Origin: Rhizobium sp. GN54
Lineage (GTDB): Bacteria > Pseudomonadota > Alphaproteobacteria > Rhizobiales > Rhizobiaceae
DNA: 64,000 nucleotides
Reading direction: 5' to 3'
Assembly: GCF_021026345.1 (NCBI RefSeq)
Contig: NZ_JAJNCZ010000002.1
Span: forward strand, 434,001-498,000
Below the pieces are notes generated by a model, which saw nothing but the letters and a program-made list of their open reading frames with translations, searched no databases and was not told where the DNA came from. Shown in pieces: positions 8,911 through 18,918 of this stretch. Numbering within the stretch: position 1 is the first letter of the stretch; each line of letters opens with the position of its first letter. The translations under genes and the position numbers were made by a program.

Positions 8911-10839
8911 TCAGCTTGCGGCGCCGACCACGCCGGCGTGGGCGGGGAAGAAGCGGTCCAGGCCGCGGCGCTTGCCGAACATGATGTCGTGCTGCAGGAA
9001 GCGGTAGTCGCGGACCAGCGGGTCGATGGTCTTCTTGCGCGACCAATCGGTCGTGGCGTTGCCGTCGCCGCGGATCAGCTGGTAGCGGTCGATGATGTCG
9101 TAGCGCTCCTGCACCCGGCCGAGGAAGCCGGTGTAGTAGGGATGTTCGTAACCGGCTTCCTTGAGGATGTGATAGGGCAGCAGCGCAGGGCTGATCGTGC
9201 CGATCTCCTCCCTGACGCCGGTCTTGTTCGACCAGACGACGAGGGGCGTCTCGTGCTCGCGCTTCATCTGCTCGACCGGGCCGCGGCGCTCGGCCGTGAT
9301 GTTGTTCATGTAGCCGGTGGAGGTGTAGACCGTGTTGAGCGGTGGGAGGTGGTCGCCGAAGACTACGATGATCGTCTCGCGGTCGCGGTTCTTCGCCCAG
9401 TCCATCAGCATCTTCAGGCTGTCGTCGGCTTCCTTGACGCCCTGCGCATAGGTCGAAAGGATCTGGTTGTCGGCATAGGGAAGGCTGCCTTCGACCTTGA
9501 TCGTGTTCTTCGCGTAGCGGTTGGCCTCGTAGGGGCCATGGCCCTGCAGGGTGACGGTGAAGAAGAAGAACGGGTCCTGCTGGGCATCGGCCTGGCGGAT
9601 GATCTCGCGGGTCAGGTCCTCGTCGGAGGCGAAGATCCCGCGCTTGGTCATGGGCGGCATCGTCTCTTCGGTCTTGAAGGTCTCGAAGCCGAAGGACTTG
9701 TAGACGGAGGTGCGGTTCCAGAACCAGCCGGCGAAGGGGTGGATCGCGCGGGCCGTGTAGCCCTCGCCGCGGAAGAAGGTCGCCAGTGACGGGATCGGGT
9801 CGCGCACATACTGCTGGTAGGGAATGCTGCCGGTCGGCAGGAAGGCGTTCGAGAAACCGGTCAGCGCCTCGAACTCGACATTCGCCGTCAGGCCGCCGAA
9901 TTCCGGCGAGAAGATCGCCCCGGATTCGCTCTTGCGGATGAGCGGCATCGGATCGGGGCTGAGCTTGACGTTCGACAGCCGGGTCGGATCCCAGAGCGAT
10001 TCGCTCATCACCACGATGACGTCCGGCTTGCCGCGGTGGCTGGTGCCGGCCGGCAGCGGTTCCTGGTTGATGTGGTCGATCGCGTCGGCGGAATAGCCGG
10101 CGGGCGCCTTCACGTTCGCCATCGGTACGTTGATGGCGAAGGCGAGCATGAAGCCGTTGTGGCGGTAGTTCTCCGTCTGGTCCCACATGATCGGGAAGAC
10201 CTGCAGGCGATCGCGCACCGGGGAATACTGGTTGTAGTCGAGGATGGAGCCGAAGCCGGCCAGCAGCGGAACGGCGAGCGCCAGCCTGAGCGCCCGCTGC
10301 GTCAAGGTCAGTTGTCGGAAACGCTTCCAGGCGAAGACCCACAGGGAGATCAGGGCGCCGGCCGCCGCGATCGCCCCGACGACGATCCCGACGGCAGTCC
10401 AGGGCCGGTCGCGGACCAGCGCCGGCATCAGTTCCATGATCTGGCGGCCGAACAGGAGGTCCGTCGGATAGAGCGGGTCGGTCAGGAAGATCTGCTTCTG
10501 CTCGGAGGTCAGCGCCAGCAGGATGGCGAGCGGCCCGAGGATCAGGATCGCCTTGTGCCGGCGGCCGATCAGGCCGTCGAGCGCCAGGAGCGCCAGGAAG
10601 AACAGGCCGCAGGTGGTCCAGCCCGGCTGCGCCAGGGTGGTGAGGAAGGTGAACGTGGCGCCGGTGGACTGGCGCGTGATCAGTTCGACCGCGGCAACGG
10701 TGACGAAGGCGAAGATGAAGGTCAGCGCGATTGAGCGGACGGCGGCCGCTGCAATCGCAAGGCGGCGCGCGTCCGCGACCTCGGAAACGACCGTCTCTTG
10801 CACTGCTGTCACCGAAACGGCCGGGGCTGAGGTTCTCAC
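8911..10839 (-). CDS. LTA synthase family membrane sulfatase (possible phosphoglycerol transferase)
   Basis: A 642-residue inner-membrane protein. About five hydrophobic segments occupy the first 200 residues and an alkaline-phosphatase/sulfatase fold faces the periplasm. Family motifs include VIVVMSESLWDPT, the PEFGG..ANVEFEALTG region with the probable nucleophile in a Thr/Ser position, LQGHGPY and VVFGDHLPPL (metal ligands). In rhizobia, relatives transfer phosphoglycerol to periplasmic cyclic glucans (CgmB-like); others modify membrane glycolipids. The GTG start at 10839 has a GGAG motif about 8 bases upstream. Phased 11-bp TGTCAT-like repeats lie just 5' of it. The fold is firm, the substrate inferred. 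Confidence 0.85.
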   Translation of the reverse strand: MRTSAPAVSVTAVQETVVSEVADARRLAIAAAAVRSIALTFIFAFVTVAAVELITRQSTGATFTFLTTLAQPGWTTCGLFFLALLALDGLIGRRHKAILILGPLAILLALTSEQKQIFLTDPLYPTDLLFGRQIMELMPALVRDRPWTAVGIVVGAIAAAGALISLWVFAWKRFRQLTLTQRALRLALAVPLLAGFGSILDYNQYSPVRDRLQVFPIMWDQTENYRHNGFMLAFAINVPMANVKAPAGYSADAIDHINQEPLPAGTSHRGKPDVIVVMSESLWDPTRLSNVKLSPDPMPLIRKSESGAIFSPEFGGLTANVEFEALTGFSNAFLPTGSIPYQQYVRDPIPSLATFFRGEGYTARAIHPFAGWFWNRTSVYKSFGFETFKTEETMPPMTKRGIFASDEDLTREIIRQADAQQDPFFFFTVTLQGHGPYEANRYAKNTIKVEGSLPYADNQILSTYAQGVKEADDSLKMLMDWAKNRDRETIIVVFGDHLPPLNTVYTSTGYMNNITAERRGPVEQMKREHETPLVVWSNKTGVREEIGTISPALLPYHILKEAGYEHPYYTGFLGRVQERYDIIDRYQLIRGDGNATTDWSRKKTIDPLVRDYRFLQHDIMFGKRRGLDRFFPAHAGVVGAAS

Positions 10840-10853
10840 GCGCTACTCCGAAA

Positions 10854-10897
10854 TGTCATAAAACTTTCGCTCAATTGTCATATCGTTGTGATCTTGA
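10854..10897. promoter_or_regulatory. Possible PHO-box-like 11-bp phased repeats
   Basis: TGTCAT occurs at 10854 and again at 10876, exactly 22 bases apart. A weak copy (TTTCGC) lies at 10865 and a near copy (TGTGAT) at 10887. This gives four 11-base units, the phasing expected of tandem PhoB half-sites. The TGTCAT orientation points toward nadE, but the site is only 15 bases from the start of the LTA-synthase-like gene. It could instead overlap that gene's promoter. No factor can be assigned with certainty. Confidence 0.35.
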
Positions 10898-11082
10898 ACA
10901 GGGGATGAATGCCCGTTGTGTGGGGATAGCCGCCCCGGGCGGGCACGCCGCGTGCTCCCTCTGGACGCGGTCGCCGTCCGCGCGCGGCAAATCGAAAATC
11001 CCTTCATTTTCAAACCGCCCGTCATCATCTAAAGAACAGCCTTGGCCGAATGAACTTCGGACGATGCGGATCGAGGATCGAC

Positions 11083-12762
11083 ATGAACGGACAAAGCGAC
11101 AGGACCACGCTTCGAATTGCGGTCGGCCAGCTCAACCCGACGGTGGGCGATGTTGCCGGCAACCTCGCCAAGGCGCGCGCGGCCCGGGCGGATGCCGCTG
11201 CGCAAGGGGCCGACCTCCTGCTTCTGACGGAGCTCTTCATTTCCGGCTATCCGCCGGAGGACCTGGTGCTGAAGCCGGCCTTCCTGAAGGCGTGCCACAA
11301 GGCGGTGGAGACGCTTGCCGAGGATACCGCCGATGGCGGGCCGGGCGTCGTCGTCGGCTTTCCCCGGCAGGGTGAGGCGGGGCGGCACAATTCCGTGGCC
11401 GTCCTCGACGGCGGGCGGATCCTCGTCTATCGCGACAAGCTCGATCTTCCGAACTATGGCGAGTTCGACGAGAAGCGCGTCTTCGTCGAGGGCGCCATGC
11501 CGGGGCCGGTCAATTTCCGCGGCGTCAGGCTCGGCATTCCCATCTGCGAGGAGATCTGGAACGACCTCGGCGTCTGCGAGACTCTGGCCGAGAGCGGGGC
11601 GGAGATCCTGCTGGTGCCGAACGGTTCGCCCTACTATCGCGGCAAGGTCGACGTGCGCCACCAGGTGGCGCTGAAGCAGGTGATCGAGACCGGCCTGCCG
11701 CTCGTCTTCGCCAACCAGCTCGGCGGTCAGGACGAACTGGTCTTCGACGGCGCGAGCTTCGGGCTCAATGCCGACAAGACGCTGGCCTTCCAGATGAGCC
11801 AGTTCGAGGAGACGATCGCGCTCGTCACCTGGAAGAAGAACGCGGACGGCGACTGGTTCTGCGACGGCGGACCGATGTCGAAGATCCCGGAGCGCGAGGA
11901 GGCGGACTACCGCGCCTGCATGCTGGGCTTTCGCGACTACGTCAACAAGAACGGCTTCAAGAACGTGGTTCTCGGCCTTTCCGGCGGCATCGATTCGGCG
12001 ATCTGTGCGGCGATCGCCGTCGATGCGCTCGGCGAGGAGCGCGTGCGCTGCGTGATGCTGCCCTACCGCTATACCTCCGAGGAATCGCTGAAGGATGCCG
12101 CAGCCTGCGCCAAGGCGCTCGGCTGCCGCTACGACATCGTGCCGATCGAGGCGCCGGTGACGGGCTTCCTCGACGCGCTCTCGGACATGTTCGAGGGCAC
12201 CGAAGCCGGCATCACCGAAGAGAACCTCCAGAGCCGCACGCGCGGCACGATCCTGATGGCGATCTCCAACAAGTTCGGCTCGATGGTGGTCACCACGGGC
12301 AACAAGTCGGAAATGTCGGTCGGCTACGCCACCCTCTACGGCGACATGAACGGCGGTTTCAATCCGATCAAGGACCTCTACAAGATGCAGGTCTATGCGC
12401 TGTCGCGCTGGCGGAACACGACGGTGCCGCCGGGCGCGCTCGGGCCTTCAGGCGAGGTGATCCCGCGCAACATCATCGACAAGGCGCCTTCGGCCGAATT
12501 GCGGCCGAACCAGACCGACCAGGATTCGCTGCCGCCCTATCCGGTGCTGGACGATATCCTGGAATGCCTGGTCGAGAACGAAATGGGGACGGAGGAGATC
12601 GTCGCGCGCGGCCATGACGAAGCGACCGTGCACCGCGTCGAGCACCTGCTCTACATCGCCGAATACAAGCGCCGGCAGTCGGCGCCGGGCGTGAAGATCA
12701 CGAAGAAGAACTTCGGCCGCGACCGGCGCTACCCGATCACCAACCGTTTCCGCGACCGATAG
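11083..12762 (+). CDS. nadE: Glutamine-dependent NAD+ synthase
   Basis: The 559-residue cytoplasmic enzyme makes NAD+ from deamido-NAD+, ATP and glutamine, the last step of NAD biosynthesis. The N-terminal nitrilase-type glutaminase domain has the triad Glu50, Lys119 and Cys155 (in PICEEIWND). The C-terminal synthetase domain carries the PP-loop GLSGGIDSA at 298-306. ATG 11083 is chosen because GAGGA lies five bases upstream; an upstream in-frame ATG at 11050 has no ribosome-binding site. Length fits the two-domain bacterial type with a short glutaminase domain. The next gene begins 8 bases after the stop and is probably co-transcribed. Confidence 0.96.
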   Translation: MNGQSDRTTLRIAVGQLNPTVGDVAGNLAKARAARADAAAQGADLLLLTELFISGYPPEDLVLKPAFLKACHKAVETLAEDTADGGPGVVVGFPRQGEAGRHNSVAVLDGGRILVYRDKLDLPNYGEFDEKRVFVEGAMPGPVNFRGVRLGIPICEEIWNDLGVCETLAESGAEILLVPNGSPYYRGKVDVRHQVALKQVIETGLPLVFANQLGGQDELVFDGASFGLNADKTLAFQMSQFEETIALVTWKKNADGDWFCDGGPMSKIPEREEADYRACMLGFRDYVNKNGFKNVVLGLSGGIDSAICAAIAVDALGEERVRCVMLPYRYTSEESLKDAAACAKALGCRYDIVPIEAPVTGFLDALSDMFEGTEAGITEENLQSRTRGTILMAISNKFGSMVVTTGNKSEMSVGYATLYGDMNGGFNPIKDLYKMQVYALSRWRNTTVPPGALGPSGEVIPRNIIDKAPSAELRPNQTDQDSLPPYPVLDDILECLVENEMGTEEIVARGHDEATVHRVEHLLYIAEYKRRQSAPGVKITKKNFGRDRRYPITNRFRDR

Positions 12763-12770
12763 GGGCAGGC

Positions 12771-13589
12771 GTGCGCAGTTCGGTCGAGATCTACGACGTT
12801 GCGAGCGGGCAGGCCCGCGTGGTCTGGCAGACCGAGCAGCTCGTGGAGGCGCCGAACTTTGCGCGCGACGGACGCTCTCTGGTCATCAACGGCGACGGCC
12901 TGGTCTATCGCCTGCCGCTCGACGGCGGTGCGCCTTCGCGCATCGACACGGGCTTTGCCGTGCGGTGCAACAACGACCACGGGCTCTCGCCGGACGGGAA
13001 GTGGCTCGCCGTCACCGACAAGACCGAGTTCGGTCGTGCGGCGATCTACATCCTGCCGGCGGACGGCGGCACGCCGCGGCTGGCGACGCCGCGGCAGTCC
13101 TCCTACTGGCACGGCTGGTCGCCGGACGGCAGCAGGGTCTGCTACTGCGGCATCCGCGACGACGTCTTCGACATCTACACGATCCCGGTCGAGGGCGGCG
13201 AGGAGACGCGGCTGACCTTCGGCGAGGGGCGCAACGACGGGCCGGACTGGTCCTGCGACGGCTGGATCTATTTCAATTCGAGCCGCAGCGGGCGCATGCA
13301 GATCTGGCGGATCCGGCCGGACGGGACGGAGCTTGCCCGGATCACCGACAGCCCCTTCGGCGACTGGTTCGCCCATCCGACGCCGGACGGCTGCGCCCTG
13401 CTGGTGCTGTCTTACGACGGCGATGTCTTCGACCACCCGCGCGACCACCAGGTCCGGATCCGGATGATGGATGCGGACGGGCGCAACGACCGGGTCCTGT
13501 TCGAGCTCTTTGGCGGGCAGGGGACGATGAACGTCCCCAACTGGTCGCCCGACGGATCGCAGTTCGCCTTCGTCCGCTACGCGCCGTAG
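12771..13589 (+). CDS. TolB-like beta-propeller protein
   Basis: The 272-residue protein contains repeated WD40-like PD40 units (SPDGKWLAV, SPDGSRVCY, SCDGWIYFNS, SPDGSQFAF), predicting a six-bladed propeller. There is no signal peptide or lipobox, unlike periplasmic TolB, so it is probably cytoplasmic. The GTG start lies 8 bases after nadE. Homologues in alphaproteobacteria are often labelled TolB-like or transporter without functional data. The role is unknown; a link to NAD metabolism rests only on gene order. Confidence 0.78.
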   Translation: MRSSVEIYDVASGQARVVWQTEQLVEAPNFARDGRSLVINGDGLVYRLPLDGGAPSRIDTGFAVRCNNDHGLSPDGKWLAVTDKTEFGRAAIYILPADGGTPRLATPRQSSYWHGWSPDGSRVCYCGIRDDVFDIYTIPVEGGEETRLTFGEGRNDGPDWSCDGWIYFNSSRSGRMQIWRIRPDGTELARITDSPFGDWFAHPTPDGCALLVLSYDGDVFDHPRDHQVRIRMMDADGRNDRVLFELFGGQGTMNVPNWSPDGSQFAFVRYAP

Positions 13590-13765
13590 GTTTCCGTCTT
13601 TGCGTGCCGCCGCCGCACGGTCTTTTCGGCCTGAAAAATCCCCAGATTTGCACGGGTTAATTGTTTGGATACCAGTCCGGTTAAGTGAATATTCCTGCTT
13701 GCGCAATAACGTCCCTGCCAAGAACAACGCGGCGAACGGCCGCTAGCCTGTCAATGGGGATCGAC

Positions 13766-15265
13766 ATGGCGAATGCAGGGGCCGGCGTTCCGGCCACGCC
13801 CCGGGGGGGTGTCAGACTGGGGATCGGCATCGCATCGGCGGTGATTGTCCTCCTGTTCGCCAGCGCCAATTTCCTGGTCCTCGACTATTCCATCCGCCAG
13901 GCGAACGATTTCGTCGCCGAAACCGAAAAGACCCTGGTCAAGAGCGAGTTCCGCAACCAGATCGAACAGGTGGTGCTCTACCAGAGCGGCTTGTCGGTCT
14001 GGGACAAGAGTTTCGACGAACTTGCCAACGGGCGGCTCGGCGAGGACTTCATCCGGCGCGACCTGAGGGACTGGCTGTGGCGCGAGTCCGGCTTTTCCTG
14101 GCTCGTCTTCGCGCGGCCATCGGGAGAGACGGTCCTTGCCATGCACAACGGGATCGTCGTGCCGGGCGAGGAGGCCGACGGCGTCCGCTACTGGATGAGC
14201 GATCTCGTGAAGCGGGCCACGGAGAACTACTACGCCGCCTTGCGGCGCACCCGCGACGGCTGGATCGTGGCGAAGTCGATGTCGAACGCCAGCGCCAGCC
14301 ATGGCGGCGTGCCCCAGATCAGCGCCACGGGCATGCGCGTGATCGAGCAGGTGATGAGCATCGTCGTGGTGCAGGCGGTGGTGCCGCGGCGGCTGTTCAT
14401 TCCCGACGATCGCCGGAGCCCGGTCCTGATGATCACCGTGAAGCCGATCACGGCCGCCATGCTGGCGGATTCGGAGCGGCGCCTGGGGCTCACCGGCCTC
14501 GGCTTCTCGCCGATTACGACCGACGACGACAACCTGCTGACGACCGGCGTGGGCGGCGACGCTTATAACCCGATGGTGGCCTCCTGGCACCCCAACCGCC
14601 CGGGATCGTTCGTCTGGACCATGGCGGTGCCGCACATCGCCGCGCTGATCGCGATCTTCGTCGTGGTGATGGGGTTCGGCGCGCTCAAGTTCTCCTCGCT
14701 CGTGCGCGCGCTCGAGCGCAGCGAGGCGAAGAACGCCCATCTGGCCCGCCACGACGCGCTGACCGGCGTGCTCAGCCGTTCCGGGTTCGACCTCGCGGTC
14801 AACGACCTTTCCGCAAAGGGGCAGAGGCCGTTCTCGATCATCGCCATCGACCTCGACCGGTTCAAGGCGGTCAACGACCGGCACGGCCACGCGGCCGGCG
14901 ACGAGGTGCTGCGGGCCATGGCCGCCCGGTTCATGGCCCGGATCGGCGACCGCGGCGTCGTTGCTCGTCTCGGCGGCGACGAGTTCGCCGTCCTGCTGCC
15001 TGATATCGCCGACCGGGAGGACACCCTTCCGCTTGCGGAAAGCTTCGTGCGCGACGCGCAGGTCCCCGTGCCCTTCGAGGGACAGTTGCTCCAGCTCGGC
15101 GGCAGCGCGGGCATCGGCGCCTTTCCCGAGCACGGCCGGACGCCGCATGCGATCATGCTCGCCGCCGACGCGGCCCTCTATGCGGCGAAGAATGCCGGCC
15201 GCAATCGTGCACAATACGGCGTGGCCCGCGCCGCCGATGCGGCTTCGGACATCGAGGCCGCCTGA
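13766..15265 (+). CDS. Membrane diguanylate cyclase with a CHASE4-like sensor domain
   Basis: The 499-residue protein should make cyclic di-GMP from GTP. An N-terminal membrane segment (about 15-40), a roughly 230-residue periplasmic domain of CHASE4 type (VVLYQSGLSVWDKSFDEL) and a second membrane segment precede a GGDEF domain with intact GGDEF at 403-407. The inhibitory RxxD site expected nine to six residues before GGDEF is absent (G-D-R-G there). There is no EAL domain. Several starts are possible (13685, 13754, 13766); 13766 has GGGGA five bases upstream. It stands alone, so input signal and target are unknown. Confidence 0.88.
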   Translation: MANAGAGVPATPRGGVRLGIGIASAVIVLLFASANFLVLDYSIRQANDFVAETEKTLVKSEFRNQIEQVVLYQSGLSVWDKSFDELANGRLGEDFIRRDLRDWLWRESGFSWLVFARPSGETVLAMHNGIVVPGEEADGVRYWMSDLVKRATENYYAALRRTRDGWIVAKSMSNASASHGGVPQISATGMRVIEQVMSIVVVQAVVPRRLFIPDDRRSPVLMITVKPITAAMLADSERRLGLTGLGFSPITTDDDNLLTTGVGGDAYNPMVASWHPNRPGSFVWTMAVPHIAALIAIFVVVMGFGALKFSSLVRALERSEAKNAHLARHDALTGVLSRSGFDLAVNDLSAKGQRPFSIIAIDLDRFKAVNDRHGHAAGDEVLRAMAARFMARIGDRGVVARLGGDEFAVLLPDIADREDTLPLAESFVRDAQVPVPFEGQLLQLGGSAGIGAFPEHGRTPHAIMLAADAALYAAKNAGRNRAQYGVARAADAASDIEAA

Positions 15266-15367
15266 ACGAGCGTTGCCACCAATATCCCCATGGCACTGTC
15301 CGGCAAACGCCGTCGGCCTGTCGCTCGCAGCCCTTGCGTCGCGGCCTGCGGCGTGTGCAAATGTCTC

Positions 15368-16319
<952 letters not shown>

Positions 16320-16340
16320 CACCTGCAGCGGATCGGCGGT

Positions 16341-17468
16341 TCAGTTCGTCCCGGCGGGATTGCGCAGGTCCAGCGCCGGCTGGTCGTCGGGCAGGAAGCT
16401 CGGCCCGACCATCCGCACCTTGTCCTTCACCGGATCGTAGGGCCGCTCGATGACAACCTTCTCGGAGGCCGTGACGCTCGTGACGGGATGCATGCGGATC
16501 GTCGTGACCGAGCCCACGTTCTTTCGGGTCGTGCCCGGCGCCGCGCCGGCGGTCGCGTCGGGCACGTTGCCGGCGCCGGCGCCGGCCATCCTGCGGTGGT
16601 AGCCCGCAAGGTCGCAGCCGCAGGCCTTGTCGGCGGACCGGTCGCGGCTCTGGTAGGCATAGGCATTCGGCAGGGCGGAATAGGGTCGGCCGGTCAGCGT
16701 CGAGATCATGTCGCCGCTGCCCGGCGACTGCAGCGGCTGGTAGAAGAGTTCCGTCTCCGTCTGCGGGCACATCATCGAACAGGTCCGCTGGTCGCGGCGG
16801 AAGTCGAGCGGGGTGGCGGCGGACGATATCGGGAAGAAGCCGCCGTCGCAGGTGCGCACGCACACCGTCCGCAAGGGACCCTCCTGCGGCGCTGCGCCCC
16901 AGTTGTCGAACGTCGTCGGCATCGCCGCATACGGATCGTCGGCCTCCGGAAGATCGCCGCCCTCCAGGGCCAAACCGGCCTCCGTGGATGCCCCGAGCGC
17001 GACGGCCTGCCCGCAGCCGTTCTCCGACAGTTCAGCCAGAATGCGGCCGCGTTCGGCCGGATCGCCGCCGACAAACGACATCTCGTTGCGCTTCTTCATC
17101 AGGACCTGGAGGTTGCGGTCCATCTGGTTGATCGTGGAGATGATCGAGGCACAGGCGCCGGCGTTCTGGCCGCCGAAGACGGTGACGCTGCCGTTGCTGC
17201 AGCCGAGCCGGCGAAGGTCGCCTCTCGCCCGGCGAAGCTCCATGTTCTGCCGGGCGATTGCGCTCGAATAGCTGCGTACCTGCTCTGCGCTGTCGATCAC
17301 GCGCGGCAGGCTTGCAAGCTGTGACCGGAGATCGCTGCAGAATTCGGCCATCGGGGACTGTTCCGCCGTCTGGGCTCGGGCCTGCGCGTGCGGCAAGGCG
17401 ATCGCCAAGGCAATCGGCAGGACCGTCGCAACAGCCCGAAACGCCACTCTCCCCCATCCCCACGGCAC
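16341..17468 (-). CDS. DUF2865 secreted protein
   Basis: A 375-residue protein with an N-terminal signal peptide (cleavage near AQARA, residue 32). The conserved Cys-rich core (VCVRTCDGGFFPIS, QRTCSMMCP, ACGCDLAGY) marks DUF2865, a family common in Hyphomicrobiales with no known function. The region around 39-100 is helical. The GTG start at 17468 has AGGAG eight bases upstream. Paired cysteines suggest disulfides in the periplasm. It is convergent with bluB, 21 bases apart. Confidence 0.88.
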   Translation of the reverse strand: MPWGWGRVAFRAVATVLPIALAIALPHAQARAQTAEQSPMAEFCSDLRSQLASLPRVIDSAEQVRSYSSAIARQNMELRRARGDLRRLGCSNGSVTVFGGQNAGACASIISTINQMDRNLQVLMKKRNEMSFVGGDPAERGRILAELSENGCGQAVALGASTEAGLALEGGDLPEADDPYAAMPTTFDNWGAAPQEGPLRTVCVRTCDGGFFPISSAATPLDFRRDQRTCSMMCPQTETELFYQPLQSPGSGDMISTLTGRPYSALPNAYAYQSRDRSADKACGCDLAGYHRRMAGAGAGNVPDATAGAAPGTTRKNVGSVTTIRMHPVTSVTASEKVVIERPYDPVKDKVRMVGPSFLPDDQPALDLRNPAGTN

Positions 17469-17807
17469 GTCGTCAACTCCTGTCGCGTTTCCTCTCGCGG
17501 CTCGGGTAACGCCGAATCGGCCCCTCGGTTCCGGTTTCGGACGGCAATCGGACGTTCCGCCGCAGCTCGGCGCTCCTGCCGGGCAAACCCGCTATCGATC
17601 ATAGCTTCGGGGGGCGAATGAGCAATGTGCTCGTCGAAAAGTGATTAACGTCAATTATAGTTGAATTTGTCTTTCATGTTTTATGCGCCGGAATTGCTAT
17701 CGCCGTGCCCATGGTGTAGCAAATTGCTGGCTGCGGCGGCCCTGGGGCGGGTCATTTCGCCCGCCTTCCGGCGCCGCCATTCCGTCGAAAGCACCATAGG
17801 TTCCCGC
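17469..17807. other. Divergent intergenic region
   Basis: This 339-base stretch separates the divergent DUF2865 and PhyH genes. An AT-rich patch at about 17641-17690 includes TATAGT near 17656, a candidate promoter for the rightward gene. The open frame of the PhyH gene reaches back to 17661, but the N-terminal extension is unlike the family. No RNA gene or repeat is seen. Confidence 0.5.
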
Positions 17808-18872
17808 ATGCGCCTTTCCTCCGTTCTGCTCAGTCCGTTCTATGCGCTTCAGCTCGCCTCGGGGGCCAAGTCCTTCGCGGACAATCCGATCATCGGCAGC
17901 AAGACCCTGAACAGGATGGGCCTCCATGCAAAGCGGGTGTCGATCGCCATGGACATGGCCGACTGGCGGCGCAAGTCGCTGGCGCGGCTGGTGACGGCCG
18001 AGCAGCGGCGCGAATACGACGAGAACGGCTTCGTGAAGATCGAGAACTTCCTGCCGCCGGAGGTGTTCGCGCAGGTGACGTCGGAGCTGGAAAACAGCGA
18101 CTTCGACCGTTACGACATGCTGCAGGGAACGACGGTCACGCGGCGCGCGCTGATCGACGACAGCGACGTGGAACGCCTGCCGGGCTTCAAAGCGGCGCGC
18201 AACGACCCGCGCATGACCAATCTTCTGCGCTACGTCTCCTCCAGCGACGGCCAGCCGCTGCTGGTGGTGCAGGTGGTGATGGCGCTCGCCTCGACGCCGT
18301 CGAAGGAAGCGTCCGCCGATCCGCAGACCGCGCTCCACAGCGACACTTTCCAGCCGACCGCGAAGGCGTGGCTGTTTTTGAAGGACGTCGGCGAGGAGGA
18401 CGGGCCGTTCTCCTACGTGCCCGGCTCGCACAAGATCACGCCGCAGCGGCTTCTCTGGGAGCAGCGCATCAGCGAAAGCGCCGATACGATCGAGAACAAG
18501 TATTCCGCCCGCGGCTCGCTGCGCGTCATGCCGCACGAACTGACCGCGCTCGGCTACGGCCAGCCGGTGAAGATGGTGGTGAAGGCCAATACGCTGATCG
18601 TCGCCGACACCCATGGCTTCCACGCTCGCTGCCCGAGCTACAAGCAGACGACGCGCATCGAGATCTACGGTTCGCTGCGCCGCAACCCGTTCCTGCCGTT
18701 TACCGGCCTGCACGTCGCTTCGCTGCCCGTCATCAAGTCGCAGATGAACCGCCTGATCATCGGCGCCATGGGCCTGCGCGGCAAGCTCGGCCTCAAGGGC
18801 TCGCCCTGGGTCAAGGCCGGCCTCGGCAAGGCCGGCGAGTGGTCGAAGCGGCTGAAGCAGCCGGGGGCGTGA
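17808..18872 (+). CDS. Phytanoyl-CoA dioxygenase (PhyH) family protein
   Basis: A 354-residue Fe(II)/2-oxoglutarate-dependent oxygenase of the PhyH family. The iron triad is His177-x-Asp179 (in LHSDTF) and distal His269 (in DTHGFHARC); a downstream Arg in TTRIEIYGS probably binds 2-oxoglutarate. The N-terminal YDENGFVKIENFLPPE segment is typical. ATG 17808 (MRLSSVLLSPF) is chosen over a start at 17661 because AGG lies upstream and the preceding residues look unlike protein of this family. It is monocistronic with a hairpin after it. The substrate is unknown; bacterial relatives hydroxylate varied small molecules. Confidence 0.82.
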   Translation: MRLSSVLLSPFYALQLASGAKSFADNPIIGSKTLNRMGLHAKRVSIAMDMADWRRKSLARLVTAEQRREYDENGFVKIENFLPPEVFAQVTSELENSDFDRYDMLQGTTVTRRALIDDSDVERLPGFKAARNDPRMTNLLRYVSSSDGQPLLVVQVVMALASTPSKEASADPQTALHSDTFQPTAKAWLFLKDVGEEDGPFSYVPGSHKITPQRLLWEQRISESADTIENKYSARGSLRVMPHELTALGYGQPVKMVVKANTLIVADTHGFHARCPSYKQTTRIEIYGSLRRNPFLPFTGLHVASLPVIKSQMNRLIIGAMGLRGKLGLKGSPWVKAGLGKAGEWSKRLKQPGA

Positions 18873-18890
18873 GGGCAGAAGCAGAGCATC

Positions 18891-18914
18891 GAGGCCGGGA
18901 GCGACCCCGGCCTC
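18891..18914. terminator. Stem-loop between convergent PhyH and GST genes
   Basis: A 9-bp stem (GAGGCCGGG with CCCGGCCTC) and 6-base loop lie between two converging genes, so it probably serves both. There is no T-tract on either side, which lowers confidence in factor-independent termination. Confidence 0.6.
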
Positions 18915-18918
18915 CGGT

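Noticed and set aside
17661-17807. N-terminal extension of the PhyH protein
   Set aside because: The residues look unlike the family, lack a ribosome-binding site and overlie the probable promoter region.
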